Shown here: positions 53,467 through 61,744 of the stretch, piece by piece
Layout: each line of letters opens with the position of its first letter
Position numbering within the stretch: position 1 is the first letter of the stretch
Source: an uncultured Cellvibrionales bacterium
GTDB lineage: Bacteria > Pseudomonadota > Gammaproteobacteria > Pseudomonadales > Dasaniaceae
DNA length: 64,000 nucleotides
Assembly (NCBI GenBank): GCA_913019905.1
Contig: CAJVZD010000022.1
Location: forward strand, 20,044 to 84,043
Direction: 5' to 3'
Position numbers and translations under genes: made by a program
Notes under the pieces: model-generated
What the model was told of the DNA's origin: nothing
The model's database searches: none
Seen by the model: the letters and a program-made list of their open reading frames with translations, nothing else

Positions 53467-55017
53467 TTACTTCCAGGCAGCGGCTTGAACCTTGGCCACA
53501 ACCTCCAGCTCTGTCGATAATAGATCCTGTTCAAGCTTGAGTTCCTTATCGAAGCGCATATAGTTTTTGGCCTCTGCACTGTATCTCGTCCACTGCGCAT
53601 GCCCCTTTGATGAGGGCTCACCGGTTTTCGCAAAACTCACCCAATAATCAGACATTTGTTTACCTAGCTTTTCCTCGGCCTGATTGGGTGTACCTTCACC
53701 AAACATGACGTGCTCATTGTTAAAGGCATAGCGAATCTCCGCCGCATGGTATGCGCCGAGCCGTCCATTCATGGGCGACGGGGGCGCAAACGAGAAATAG
53801 TAAAGCCACGTATCTTGCTTAGACTTCGCTGCGAGGCTTGCCCATTCAGACATATTCCAGGTAAAAACCATATCTCTAAAAACACCGTAACTTGCAGCCA
53901 TAGGGTTTTTTTCAAAGTCGTATGCGCTGAGCAATTCGGCGCTGTGCTCGCCGCCAGTAAACTTAAAATACTGAAGACTCTTCGCCTTATCGGTGGGCGG
54001 TGGTATTAAATTTTTACCTTCGTCGGCATTCGAACCCAGGATTAATGACACTTTGTTCTGCTGCCCGTTTTTGTAAATATTTGCAATATGGTCAGGGAAC
54101 ACGTGACCATCGACATTAGGCTGGGAAAATCCACCCGCCTGAAAACTGTCAAATCCCGTCAGAATATTTTCTGCGGTCAAGTCTCGAAGCTGCTGAATAT
54201 TTTCTGCTCCCAAATGTTTTGAAAACCGCACACCAACAGATTCAGCGGATGCTACATTGTTAGCGACTTTTTTTAGCAAAGGCATCGGGTCGAATTTTGC
54301 ACCACTTTGTCCAATCGCCTTATGAAACAGTCCCGCGGCCAAGGGAGAAGCCGTGAGGTGATTAACGCTCCAGGAGCCCGCCGATTCGCCAAAAATTGTG
54401 ACATTCTTAGGGTCACCGCCGAATGCAGCGATATTATTCTGCACCCATTCCAGTGCAGAAATCTGGTCGAGAGTTCCGTAATTTCCGGAGCTGGCATTAG
54501 CCGACTCCGACGATAGTTCTGGGTGAGCCATATAACCAAAAGCCCCCAGCCTATAATTGATGGTCACAACAACAACGCCTTTTTGAGCGAGTTTTGTGCC
54601 TTCATAGATATTCGTTGCACCGCTGCCGCGGGTAAGTGCGCCGCCGTGAATCCACACCATTACCGGAAGCGGCTTGTCGCCTTCGAGCTGGGACGTCCAT
54701 ACGTTCAGGTATAGACAATCCTCACTACTGGGTAAGTGGGGCCGGGAAAACATAGATCCCTGGGCATAAGGCACCTGCGCACACGCGGGACTAAATTCCG
54801 TCGCCGTACGTTTCCCCGTCCAATTCGGCGCAGTTTCAGGGGCCTTCCAACGACGATTACCAACGGGCGGCGTTGCAAATGGGATGCTCTTGAAGGACGC
54901 AATCGTTCCCTGTTTATCTCCGATCATAACGCCTTGTGGCGTTGTTAGTTCAATCGACGCAGCTGTTGTGTTGTAGGCGTACAATAATGCAAAAAGCAGT
55001 ACCGTTAGTTTTCTCAT
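53467..55017 (-). CDS. Secreted type-B carboxylesterase
   Basis: A 516-residue alpha/beta-hydrolase of the carboxylesterase type-B family. A signal peptide (to about residue 20) indicates export. It shows SEDCLYLNVWTSQLEG, MVWIHGGALTRGSGA (oxyanion hole), TIFGESAGSWSV with the nucleophile Ser212, a probable acid in DEGKNL, and the catalytic histidine in GAYHAAEIRYAF. It hydrolyses carboxylic esters; the substrate is unknown. It is the last gene of the co-oriented set 59491-53467. GGAGAC lies just upstream of the ATG. Confidence 0.92.
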   Translation of the reverse strand: MRKLTVLLFALLYAYNTTAASIELTTPQGVMIGDKQGTIASFKSIPFATPPVGNRRWKAPETAPNWTGKRTATEFSPACAQVPYAQGSMFSRPHLPSSEDCLYLNVWTSQLEGDKPLPVMVWIHGGALTRGSGATNIYEGTKLAQKGVVVVTINYRLGAFGYMAHPELSSESANASSGNYGTLDQISALEWVQNNIAAFGGDPKNVTIFGESAGSWSVNHLTASPLAAGLFHKAIGQSGAKFDPMPLLKKVANNVASAESVGVRFSKHLGAENIQQLRDLTAENILTGFDSFQAGGFSQPNVDGHVFPDHIANIYKNGQQNKVSLILGSNADEGKNLIPPPTDKAKSLQYFKFTGGEHSAELLSAYDFEKNPMAASYGVFRDMVFTWNMSEWASLAAKSKQDTWLYYFSFAPPSPMNGRLGAYHAAEIRYAFNNEHVMFGEGTPNQAEEKLGKQMSDYWVSFAKTGEPSSKGHAQWTRYSAEAKNYMRFDKELKLEQDLLSTELEVVAKVQAAAWK

Positions 55018-55286
55018 TATTTTGTCTCCGGCGTAAGCGTTTCATTTTAGTTATTTTGAGCTATCTCATTAAAGCATGTTCTGTCAGCAGTTCTTCCAAA
55101 AATAATTCTATACATAGCTCATGGCAGAAATATTAGACTGACCGCAGCAATTCCGACAAACTGCCGAAACCGAGAAGCCTACAAAAAACGACCAGCACCC
55201 AGGACGAAAATACTGAGTACTGCCTTTTCCTAAAGATCAACGGCGAACTGCTTTCGCGGCTAATTCAAAACAATGACAAGGAATGA

Positions 55287-56339
55287 TCAGATAAGCGAAA
55301 CGCTATCCAACTCCAACGCCTGATAACCTGGACGTTCTGCCATCAGGGCAAACATTTCGTCTCCTCGCTCAGTGCGCTCCACGAGCATAGAAGAGAGAAC
55401 GGCCATAACAACCCCAGCCAAGGCCTGAACTTTGTATTCCTTCCGCAGTGCATCTTCATTCGCTGCGACGTGCGACTGTTTGAGTATCGTAAAATACTCC
55501 TGCAACAACGCCTCTTCGTGGGCTTTTCTGACCGCAGGGACCGCAAAACTTGTGCTGATGAAATAGGCGACATCTTTCATTGGGCAATCTTCAACAATCG
55601 TCTGCCAATCGAGTACGACGGCACGGTCTTTCATACCGCCGAAGAGCAGATTGTCGATCCTGAAATCGCCGTGAATCAAACTGAAACTCTCTGGTTTACG
55701 GGAGGCGTACTGTTCGAACTTTCGCTCGAAATAGTCGCCCATGGTCAAAATTTCGGGATCTAAGCGGCCTTTGTAACGGGCGCGAAATTTTGGCCAGCAA
55801 TCGGCATACAATCCAACTCTGAATTTGCTTAACTCAGGATCCCGGCGGGTAAGTTCATTGGTCACGATGGCTTCATCATTAAAGAATGGCGCGTGCAGGT
55901 GCGCGAGTTCAGCGATGCCCTTTCTCACCTGTTCGAGACTTGCACCGCGAATCTGATCCCCTTGGCTAGCAGGCGCACAGTCCTGCAATATCAGTTTGAA
56001 ATCCCCCGTGTTTTCATCGATTTGACTGCCATAATATTTCGGACAATTGACTTCTGTTTTTTGCGCGAGCGTTGTATACCAGGACAACTCTTTGGCATAT
56101 AAGCCGAAATTGACTCCTGTTTCCCGACTCGTCGGGTCTGAACTCGGACATTTCATGATGATGCTGCCGGGTCCAGCTTCGCCCTGCCAGGACAGACTGC
56201 CGCGAAAGCTGTCAGCCACCTGCCCTGTGCCGACGGGAGACCAATCGGCTGCCACGAGAGCCGCCCCATCCTGGTCCATAATACGAGCAAGCCAGCCTAG
56301 ATCAACTTCTGGGATATTCTTAGTTAATGCTGACGGCAT
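55287..56339 (-). CDS. CHK/ecdysteroid-kinase-like phosphotransferase
   Basis: A 350-residue kinase of the aminoglycoside/ecdysteroid phosphotransferase fold. The Brenner motif HGDFRIDNLLFGG lies at 223-235 and the Mg-binding VVLDWQTI follows. The N-lobe has IIMKCPSSDPTSRETG, with the ATP-binding lysine, and KELSWYTTLAQK. Members phosphorylate hydroxyl groups of steroids, aminoglycosides or other small molecules. The start codon overlaps the stop codon of the AttH-like gene by one base, so the two are translationally coupled. Context suggests phosphorylation of a lipid-like or steroid-like intermediate. Confidence 0.82.
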   Translation of the reverse strand: MPSALTKNIPEVDLGWLARIMDQDGAALVAADWSPVGTGQVADSFRGSLSWQGEAGPGSIIMKCPSSDPTSRETGVNFGLYAKELSWYTTLAQKTEVNCPKYYGSQIDENTGDFKLILQDCAPASQGDQIRGASLEQVRKGIAELAHLHAPFFNDEAIVTNELTRRDPELSKFRVGLYADCWPKFRARYKGRLDPEILTMGDYFERKFEQYASRKPESFSLIHGDFRIDNLLFGGMKDRAVVLDWQTIVEDCPMKDVAYFISTSFAVPAVRKAHEEALLQEYFTILKQSHVAANEDALRKEYKVQALAGVVMAVLSSMLVERTERGDEMFALMAERPGYQALELDSVSLI

Positions 56340-57445
56340 TATGCGTCCCCACGCAACAAGGCCAGGCCATCCCCCATACCCGAAGGTTGATGTGCACCGA
56401 TAAATAACTGCTCAACCACGCCGAGACCCGAGCGTTTAATCCCGTCAAAGGAAAGTTCTGCTCTGGCGATGGCCTGAATATGAAAATATAGGGGGTCGAC
56501 GTCTGAGCATTGCGCTGTATCAATCACGTCATAGGAAAAAGCACTGTCTCCGTGATCCATTCCATGCCCCCAATCCGGGTGCGTATAGCCAAGCCCCGAC
56601 ATATAAAAGTTCTGAAACGGCGTTAATTCGATTGTCGCTTCGTGGCAATCGTGCTGCAGGATTGCGCGCACGGACTTGATACGGCGGGAATTGTCGAACC
56701 ATTTATATTCGTACTCAACATTTTCGAATTCCTGCAATTCGCCCCCTAGCTTTTCAATGCCCGCACGTCGGTTCCATGGCCGCCCAAAGTTGTCGTCATT
56801 CGTATGCGAAAAGGCAACATAGTCTTCAAAATTACACGGGTTCCAAAGCCAAAAAAACTGACTGAGGCTTCCCTGTGCCGGAGGCTGAGAGTCTTTCATG
56901 CCGACGGGTCTTATCCCCCAACTGCGATCCCTCGTCCCGAGAACATTAGCCGGTTCAACTTTGATGATCTCACTGCCCAGCCGAATTTCACCAGTCCAAT
57001 TAATATTTTGCGTTAGTCGGGTGTAATCCATAAACCCCCGGGTGCCAACTCGCCTGGTGAAGCGCGGCTCTTCCACCGGCGCATGGCGGGCCTCAAATAT
57101 CAGTTCGAGAGAAATATCACTGTCGCAGGACTCCAAAACGATCTTTGAACTGAGCAATGGTTTTTGAATATCAATAGAAAGTGGCCCCACCTGCAATGCT
57201 GAGCGCTCACCATTCATGCGTTTGGACACCCGCACATTGTGCTGTTTTCCGTCTTTCAGTACACAGACAGCACCGTCCATGATATCGAGCTGCGGATACA
57301 ATCCTAGAGCGATTGCGAAAAATAAATCGCCGTCCGCACTGTATCCATTGAAAAAGAACCGATCATAAAAATTGCGGTCAGTGCCTGCAAATGCCATCGG
57401 CTCTGCGGTTTGGTGGAAAGGGAATTCGTCTGCGCCGGTTAACAT
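56339..57445 (-). CDS. AttH/CrtC-like lipocalin-type protein
   Basis: A 368-residue cytoplasmic protein made of two lipocalin-like halves. The diagnostic stretch is LGTRDRSWGIRPVGM, matching the RDxSWGxR motif of the AttH/CrtC (carotenoid hydratase-like) superfamily. FFWLWNPCNFEDYVAFSHTNDD and a late THPDWGHGMDHGD segment with several His/Asp residues follow. Members include carotenoid 1,2-hydratase and secondary-metabolite proteins; many are unknown. It has AAAGGA before the ATG and is coupled to the downstream kinase by a one-base overlap. A role on the same isoprenoid/steroid-like substrate is inferred. Confidence 0.65.
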   Translation of the reverse strand: MLTGADEFPFHQTAEPMAFAGTDRNFYDRFFFNGYSADGDLFFAIALGLYPQLDIMDGAVCVLKDGKQHNVRVSKRMNGERSALQVGPLSIDIQKPLLSSKIVLESCDSDISLELIFEARHAPVEEPRFTRRVGTRGFMDYTRLTQNINWTGEIRLGSEIIKVEPANVLGTRDRSWGIRPVGMKDSQPPAQGSLSQFFWLWNPCNFEDYVAFSHTNDDNFGRPWNRRAGIEKLGGELQEFENVEYEYKWFDNSRRIKSVRAILQHDCHEATIELTPFQNFYMSGLGYTHPDWGHGMDHGDSAFSYDVIDTAQCSDVDPLYFHIQAIARAELSFDGIKRSGLGVVEQLFIGAHQPSGMGDGLALLRGDA

Positions 57446-57667
57446 CTTTTAGTCCTTTCTTATTTTGGTTTTTCGTTCATCAGACCCGATAGCAACAAGT
57501 CCGCACGGTCAGTTTAATGAGGCTGATATTTGAATCGATCATCAAAGACCCAATTCTGATCAACATAGCGTAAAAGTGAACTAACGACAATCGTTAATCA
57601 CGACCGGCACTTGTGCCGCGAATCTCAACCACTGTCATTTTTTAAACAACGTAAAGAGCATTTTGTA

Positions 57668-58552
57668 TCACTCTCTTGTCGCGACAATATTAGCGTGTTG
57701 GTCAATCGTGATCGACGGTGCTTTTCGCAATTTGCATTGCTGCCCCGTTTGACAAAGTCCGCTGCGGATATCAAATTTGTAGGCGTGCCAGGGACATTCT
57801 ATGATACCGCCAACCACCTCCGAATTTGTTAACGGTCCCAAGGAATGAGGACAAACGGTGGCATGCGCCACTAGCTCTCCCCGATCTTCAACCAAGCGAA
57901 ACTCAGCGGCGTCGAAATGAAATGTGAAGGGAAGTTTTGCCCTGATTGACGCCGAAGTCCCCAATGTAATCTGTCGCGAGCTAAGTGCTTTATGTGACTT
58001 GGGACGTGCATCCAGCTGCAGCTGACGTTCAGACATCATACTTTCGTCTTCGTCGTATAATTGAGCATAGAGAGCTTCGTAATAAGCGCCCATTTGCGCT
58101 TTTTTGTCGGCGGGAATGTTCGGAACAAAAAAGTCCGCTAGAATTTCAATTTCCCCGTCGCCCACCTCAAACGCATGAGTCCATATCTCACTGCCTTTTC
58201 CACTTCCTTCGAGCGTAGAACTGATCCAGCGATGACGCTCTCTATCCAAATGCAGCTGTAATTCAATAAAATTGTCGCGATTGTCCCCACCGTTATTTGG
58301 GCCCAAGCCAACCTTGGCCCGCCAGCCCCAATCTCCACTCTCAATCAACTCAATCCATGAAAAGGAACTGTTATGCAAGTGGGGAAGATGCTCCCAGTCG
58401 AGCGCATTTTCATACATACGATCGAGTGAAACCTTCATACGGCGTTTATAACTACCCACATGTAAACCCCGGGCACTTAATCCTTCTATTGCCGCAACTG
58501 GTCCTTTGTTAACATCAGTCTGTTCTTTTATCAGTTGCGTTTCTTCCGTCAC
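57668..58552 (-). CDS. Rieske oxygenase-like protein with reversed domain order
   Basis: A 294-residue protein with a C-terminal Rieske 2Fe-2S domain: CPH at 234-236, sixteen residues, then CPWH at 253-256, exactly the Rieske ligand set, followed by AYKFDIRSGLC. The N-terminal part carries E48-x3-D52-x2-H55-x4-H60 (YENALDWEHLPHLH), which fits the mononuclear-iron motif (D/E)x3Dx2Hx4H of Rieske oxygenases. An acidic YDEDES segment (166-171) could supply the third ligand. In canonical enzymes the Rieske domain comes first and this motif follows, so the order is reversed and the catalytic part is short. The start is GTG with GAGG 11 bases upstream; an internal ATG (codon 39) lacks a ribosome binding site. 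It is 222 bases upstream of the AttH-like gene. An electron-donor reductase is not in the window. Confidence 0.82.
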   Translation of the reverse strand: MTEETQLIKEQTDVNKGPVAAIEGLSARGLHVGSYKRRMKVSLDRMYENALDWEHLPHLHNSSFSWIELIESGDWGWRAKVGLGPNNGGDNRDNFIELQLHLDRERHRWISSTLEGSGKGSEIWTHAFEVGDGEIEILADFFVPNIPADKKAQMGAYYEALYAQLYDEDESMMSERQLQLDARPKSHKALSSRQITLGTSASIRAKLPFTFHFDAAEFRLVEDRGELVAHATVCPHSLGPLTNSEVVGGIIECPWHAYKFDIRSGLCQTGQQCKLRKAPSITIDQHANIVATRE

Positions 58553-58642
58553 TTTTTTAGAATCCTCAATAAGCCTAACAAGGTGTTAGTAGTCATTCAT
58601 AGAAGGCGAGCTTATATTCGATAAACCGCATTGCTTTTTAAT

Positions 58643-59491
58643 CTATTCGCTTTGATTCGCTTTAGCAACCTCTATACAAAGCTCGGCGATTCTAAGCTCT
58701 CCTTGTCGGGTCTGTGCGCCCATTTGCATCGCTTTTGACATGTTCGCTGTTGCACTGTCATTTCTTAAAGCCTGTTGAAATAAATAGGCTTCCTCACGCA
58801 ACCCTTCCTCGACCGGCATCTCCGCATTCAACACCGATTGCTTGGCCAGAGCTATTGCTTCGGCAGGCCACAATGCCATTCGATGAGCTAGTTTGTCGAC
58901 GAAAGTATCCAAGGCTTCGAGCGTATCGAAAACCCGATTGAGGTAACCCCATTTCTCAGCGGTTATTGCGTCCAGATCATCAGCACCAAGAATCACCTCC
59001 ATAGCCCGGCCTCGACCAATAAGTCGCGGTAACTGTTGGGTACCACATCCTCCTGGCAATATCCCTAACGGCACTTCCATCTGGTTGATAATCGTTTTAT
59101 CTTTTAGCCCAAAGCGCATATCGCAGGAGGCTGAAAATTCACTGCCACCACCGCCGACGCGACCTGCAATCTTGGCAATAGTCGGTTTTGGCATGGTGCG
59201 AACTCGCTCGCACATTAAGTGAAAATCAGAGAGTTCTTCTAACCTCTGCGCCGGTGTATCGGTGGGAAATGTAAGAATAAGCTCAACGTCGAAATGAGCG
59301 ATAAAAAAGTCTGGGTCGGCGCTTTCCAATACCAACACCTTAACCTCGTCGTTATCTTTAACTTCTTGAGTAAAGGCTACCAGATCCTTATACAACGCCG
59401 CTGTCATGATATTGATCGGCGGGCTGTTTATAATCGCGGTTAAAACACCTTGGTTTAATTCAGTGGAAATTGTCTGGTAATCAAAGGTCAT
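58643..59491 (-). CDS. Enoyl-CoA hydratase/isomerase-family protein
   Basis: A 282-residue crotonase-fold protein. The opening LNQGVLTAIINSPPINIMTAALYKDL and VLVLESADPDFFIAHFDV are family-like, and IAGRVGGGGSEFSASCDMRFG is the oxyanion-hole region; NQMEVPLGILPGGCGTQQLPRLIG follows. The usual catalytic glutamate position reads MEVPLG. Family members hydrate, isomerise or cleave acyl-CoA thioesters. ATG at 59491 is preferred because GGGAGA is directly upstream; an in-frame start at 59542 adds 17 unrelated residues. It heads the co-oriented set with the Rieske, AttH-like, kinase and esterase genes. Confidence 0.85.
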   Translation of the reverse strand: MTFDYQTISTELNQGVLTAIINSPPINIMTAALYKDLVAFTQEVKDNDEVKVLVLESADPDFFIAHFDVELILTFPTDTPAQRLEELSDFHLMCERVRTMPKPTIAKIAGRVGGGGSEFSASCDMRFGLKDKTIINQMEVPLGILPGGCGTQQLPRLIGRGRAMEVILGADDLDAITAEKWGYLNRVFDTLEALDTFVDKLAHRMALWPAEAIALAKQSVLNAEMPVEEGLREEAYLFQQALRNDSATANMSKAMQMGAQTRQGELRIAELCIEVAKANQSE

Positions 59492-59706
59492 ACTTTTCTC
59501 CCTACTTTTATTATTTAGGCTTAGCAAATGTGTATTTAGCAACGAGGATAAACAATCACCGCTTTTTTTGTTCGCAGTTACCTTCTAATGATTTCTGCAA
59601 GCACTCTAGACAAAAACTATTGCCAAGCTATTAAAAAACGAATTGAAACTCTAGAAAATACACCTGATTTCGACTATTGATGCCGACGAAAGTATTAAGG
59701 ATTTCC

Positions 59707-60216
59707 CTACCGAGAGTTTACCCTTTTATAAGAAAATACCATTTCAGAGGTTTTTCCTTCAGTTTCCAGATCAACGTAAACATGCATTTCATTATCACTG
59801 ATGTTGAGGAAGGTTAAACCATCAAAAAACACAGCCTTATCTGATATCTCAACAAGTGGAAACGAAACAACTTCATCTTTTTCCTCCCAACCTCTTAACT
59901 CATTACTGAAGTGTTTTAATTCCAGAATAAGAGTGTTGTTAATCTCTCTTATAATCTCAATTTCATAGAAACTAACGTCCCCATCTTTATTCAATCTAAA
60001 GACGCACATCATGCTTTTATCTAGTGGCGATGACCAGATTTCCTCCACAACTCCGCCAAAAGCCTTTCCTTTCCAATGACCTGATATCCAGCTTACCTGA
60101 GCAATCGTTGCGTTTGGGGACGCCTCGTTTTCCCCCAAATGTTTAACGAAGTCGCCAGCACAAACTAGCTCGGAGAGAAAAGAAAATAGGAAGGCCAGCA
60201 ACATAAACGCTTTCAT
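59707..60216 (-). CDS. Secreted DUF6265-like protein
   Basis: A 169-residue protein with a signal peptide (to about residue 20). WISGHWKGKAFGGVVEEIWSSPLDKSMMCVFRL is the conserved opening of DUF6265, followed by a beta-rich lipocalin-like body (YEIEIIREINNTLILELKHFS; MHVYVDLETEGKTSEMVFSY). Function unknown. GAGG lies eight bases before the ATG. Confidence 0.75.
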   Translation of the reverse strand: MKAFMLLAFLFSFLSELVCAGDFVKHLGENEASPNATIAQVSWISGHWKGKAFGGVVEEIWSSPLDKSMMCVFRLNKDGDVSFYEIEIIREINNTLILELKHFSNELRGWEEKDEVVSFPLVEISDKAVFFDGLTFLNISDNEMHVYVDLETEGKTSEMVFSYKRVNSR

Positions 60217-60796
60217 TTAGAAATCCTCGACAGTGTTTGACCCGAATCACATAATCCTAGCTTAGGAGCCCGCTTATTAACAGATTGCAGGCGCAAATAA
60301 CAAGATCTAGCGCAGATCAAAAGCCAGCGCTTATGGGCATCTATTTTCTCGCTGCTGCCCGCAAAATTCTTTTTTTATCTCGATTCAGACCACTGTTGCT
60401 GGCACGCGCCTAACTGCGTCTTCTTAAAATGACACAGTGACTGGCGAAGCACACAGACCAACAAGATTAAACATAACAAAAACAAGCGCATAGCTTTCAC
60501 AAAGAGCAAATTCTCGATTTTACCAGCAAAGCGCAGAGTGGGGGTTCTTGTTTTCCCCGAGGACGGAGATAGCTAACTTGTCGGTACGCGTTTTATCTTC
60601 TAACCTTTATGAGGTAAAGCTCATAAAAAGTCATTTTCTCTGCACTCAAGCCGTATGCTGGCAACGTCTGCATCCGCCACTTCCAGGATCAACCGTACTT
60701 TTTAACTAAAAGGGGTTATTGAAATCGAGCGTCTTCAACTTCCGTTCTGGAAACAGGTCGCTAACGGAAATATCACGGACGTCTGGGAAGTAACCA
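60217..60796. other. Intergenic region upstream of the PhnD-like operon
   Basis: About 580 bases between divergent genes. A minus-strand open frame at 60706-60996 overlaps the PhnD-like gene and shows no family. No c-di-GMP riboswitch or other known element is recognised. The promoter of the following operon must lie here. Confidence 0.4.
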
Positions 60797-60811
60797 TTGA
60801 AAGGGAAGCGA

Positions 60812-61744
60812 ATGAGTTCAGGAAAAGCCAGGTTAAAAAATGTAACCGCCAAACAATGGGTCCTATTCAGTACTATTCTTATTGTCTGTGCAATTGTGCT
60901 CATCATCGCTGCCTCCATATTTCGCTCCACAGACAATGAAACGAACCTCAACATATTGCGGGTCGGAATTTTGCCAGACGACGATGACGAAATCATCCGT
61001 CGAAGATATGCGCCGTTACTGTCTTATCTGTCTGAGGCTACCGGTATTGACACGCAATTAGTCCTTCCATCTAACTACGGAAAACTAGTTAGTTTGTTTA
61101 ATGACCAGAAGATAGATCTTGCCTATTTCGGAGGATTGACTTTTCTGCAAAGTTATTCGGTCGACATAGCAGAACCCTTAGTCATGCGCGACATTGACCT
61201 GCGCTTTACCAGCTTTTTCTTCTCAAAAGGAACCGACTCCACTGCAGACATTTACGAATTTGAAGGAAGGAAAATGAGCTTCGGCAGTCACCTCTCCACC
61301 TCCGGACATCTAATGCCGCGCCAATATCTGCAATCAATCTACCAGATCAACCCGGAATCATTCTTCTCCGAGATAACATACTCCGGTGCCCATGACACAA
61401 CTGTATACAACGTCAGAGATGGTATAACTGATGTGGGTGTCGCCAATTCAGAAATAATCGTTCGAATGATAAACGATGGTCGTCTACAACCAGGAGAAAT
61501 AAATATTTTCTGGGAAACTCCTCCTTATTCGGACTATGTATGGGCTGTGAATAGGAATTTACCGACATCAATAAAATCAAATCTTAGAGACGGCTTTCTT
61601 ACATTAAGTAAAGTCGACAAAGTTCATCAGATAATTCTGACAAACCTGGGTGCAAACAACTTTGTACCTGCGGGCATTGGTGACTTTTCGCCTTTGCAAG
61701 AGGTTGCGAAAAAACTCGACATGATTGTCCTTAACAAAAAATGA
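60812..61744 (+). CDS. PhnD-like membrane-anchored substrate-binding protein
   Basis: A 310-residue periplasmic-binding protein of the phosphate/phosphonate type. One N-terminal TM helix (about 14-34) without a clear cleavage site suggests a membrane anchor. Family signatures are RVGILPDDDDEIIRRRYAPLLSYLSEATG, DLAYFGGLTFLQ, MSFGSHLSTSGHLMPRQYL, and YSGAHDTTVYNVRDGITDVGVANS. No ABC permease or ATPase is nearby; the stop codon overlaps the start of a GGDEF-EAL gene by four bases. It therefore probably acts as the ligand sensor for that enzyme. The start is uncertain: ATG at 60812 (GGGAAG three bases upstream) or TTG at 60797. Confidence 0.85.
   Translation: MSSGKARLKNVTAKQWVLFSTILIVCAIVLIIAASIFRSTDNETNLNILRVGILPDDDDEIIRRRYAPLLSYLSEATGIDTQLVLPSNYGKLVSLFNDQKIDLAYFGGLTFLQSYSVDIAEPLVMRDIDLRFTSFFFSKGTDSTADIYEFEGRKMSFGSHLSTSGHLMPRQYLQSIYQINPESFFSEITYSGAHDTTVYNVRDGITDVGVANSEIIVRMINDGRLQPGEINIFWETPPYSDYVWAVNRNLPTSIKSNLRDGFLTLSKVDKVHQIILTNLGANNFVPAGIGDFSPLQEVAKKLDMIVLNKK

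Noticed and set aside
60706..60996. Possible small minus-strand gene overlapping the PhnD-like gene.
   Set aside because: Most of it is antisense to the conserved PhnD-like coding sequence and it shows no family.
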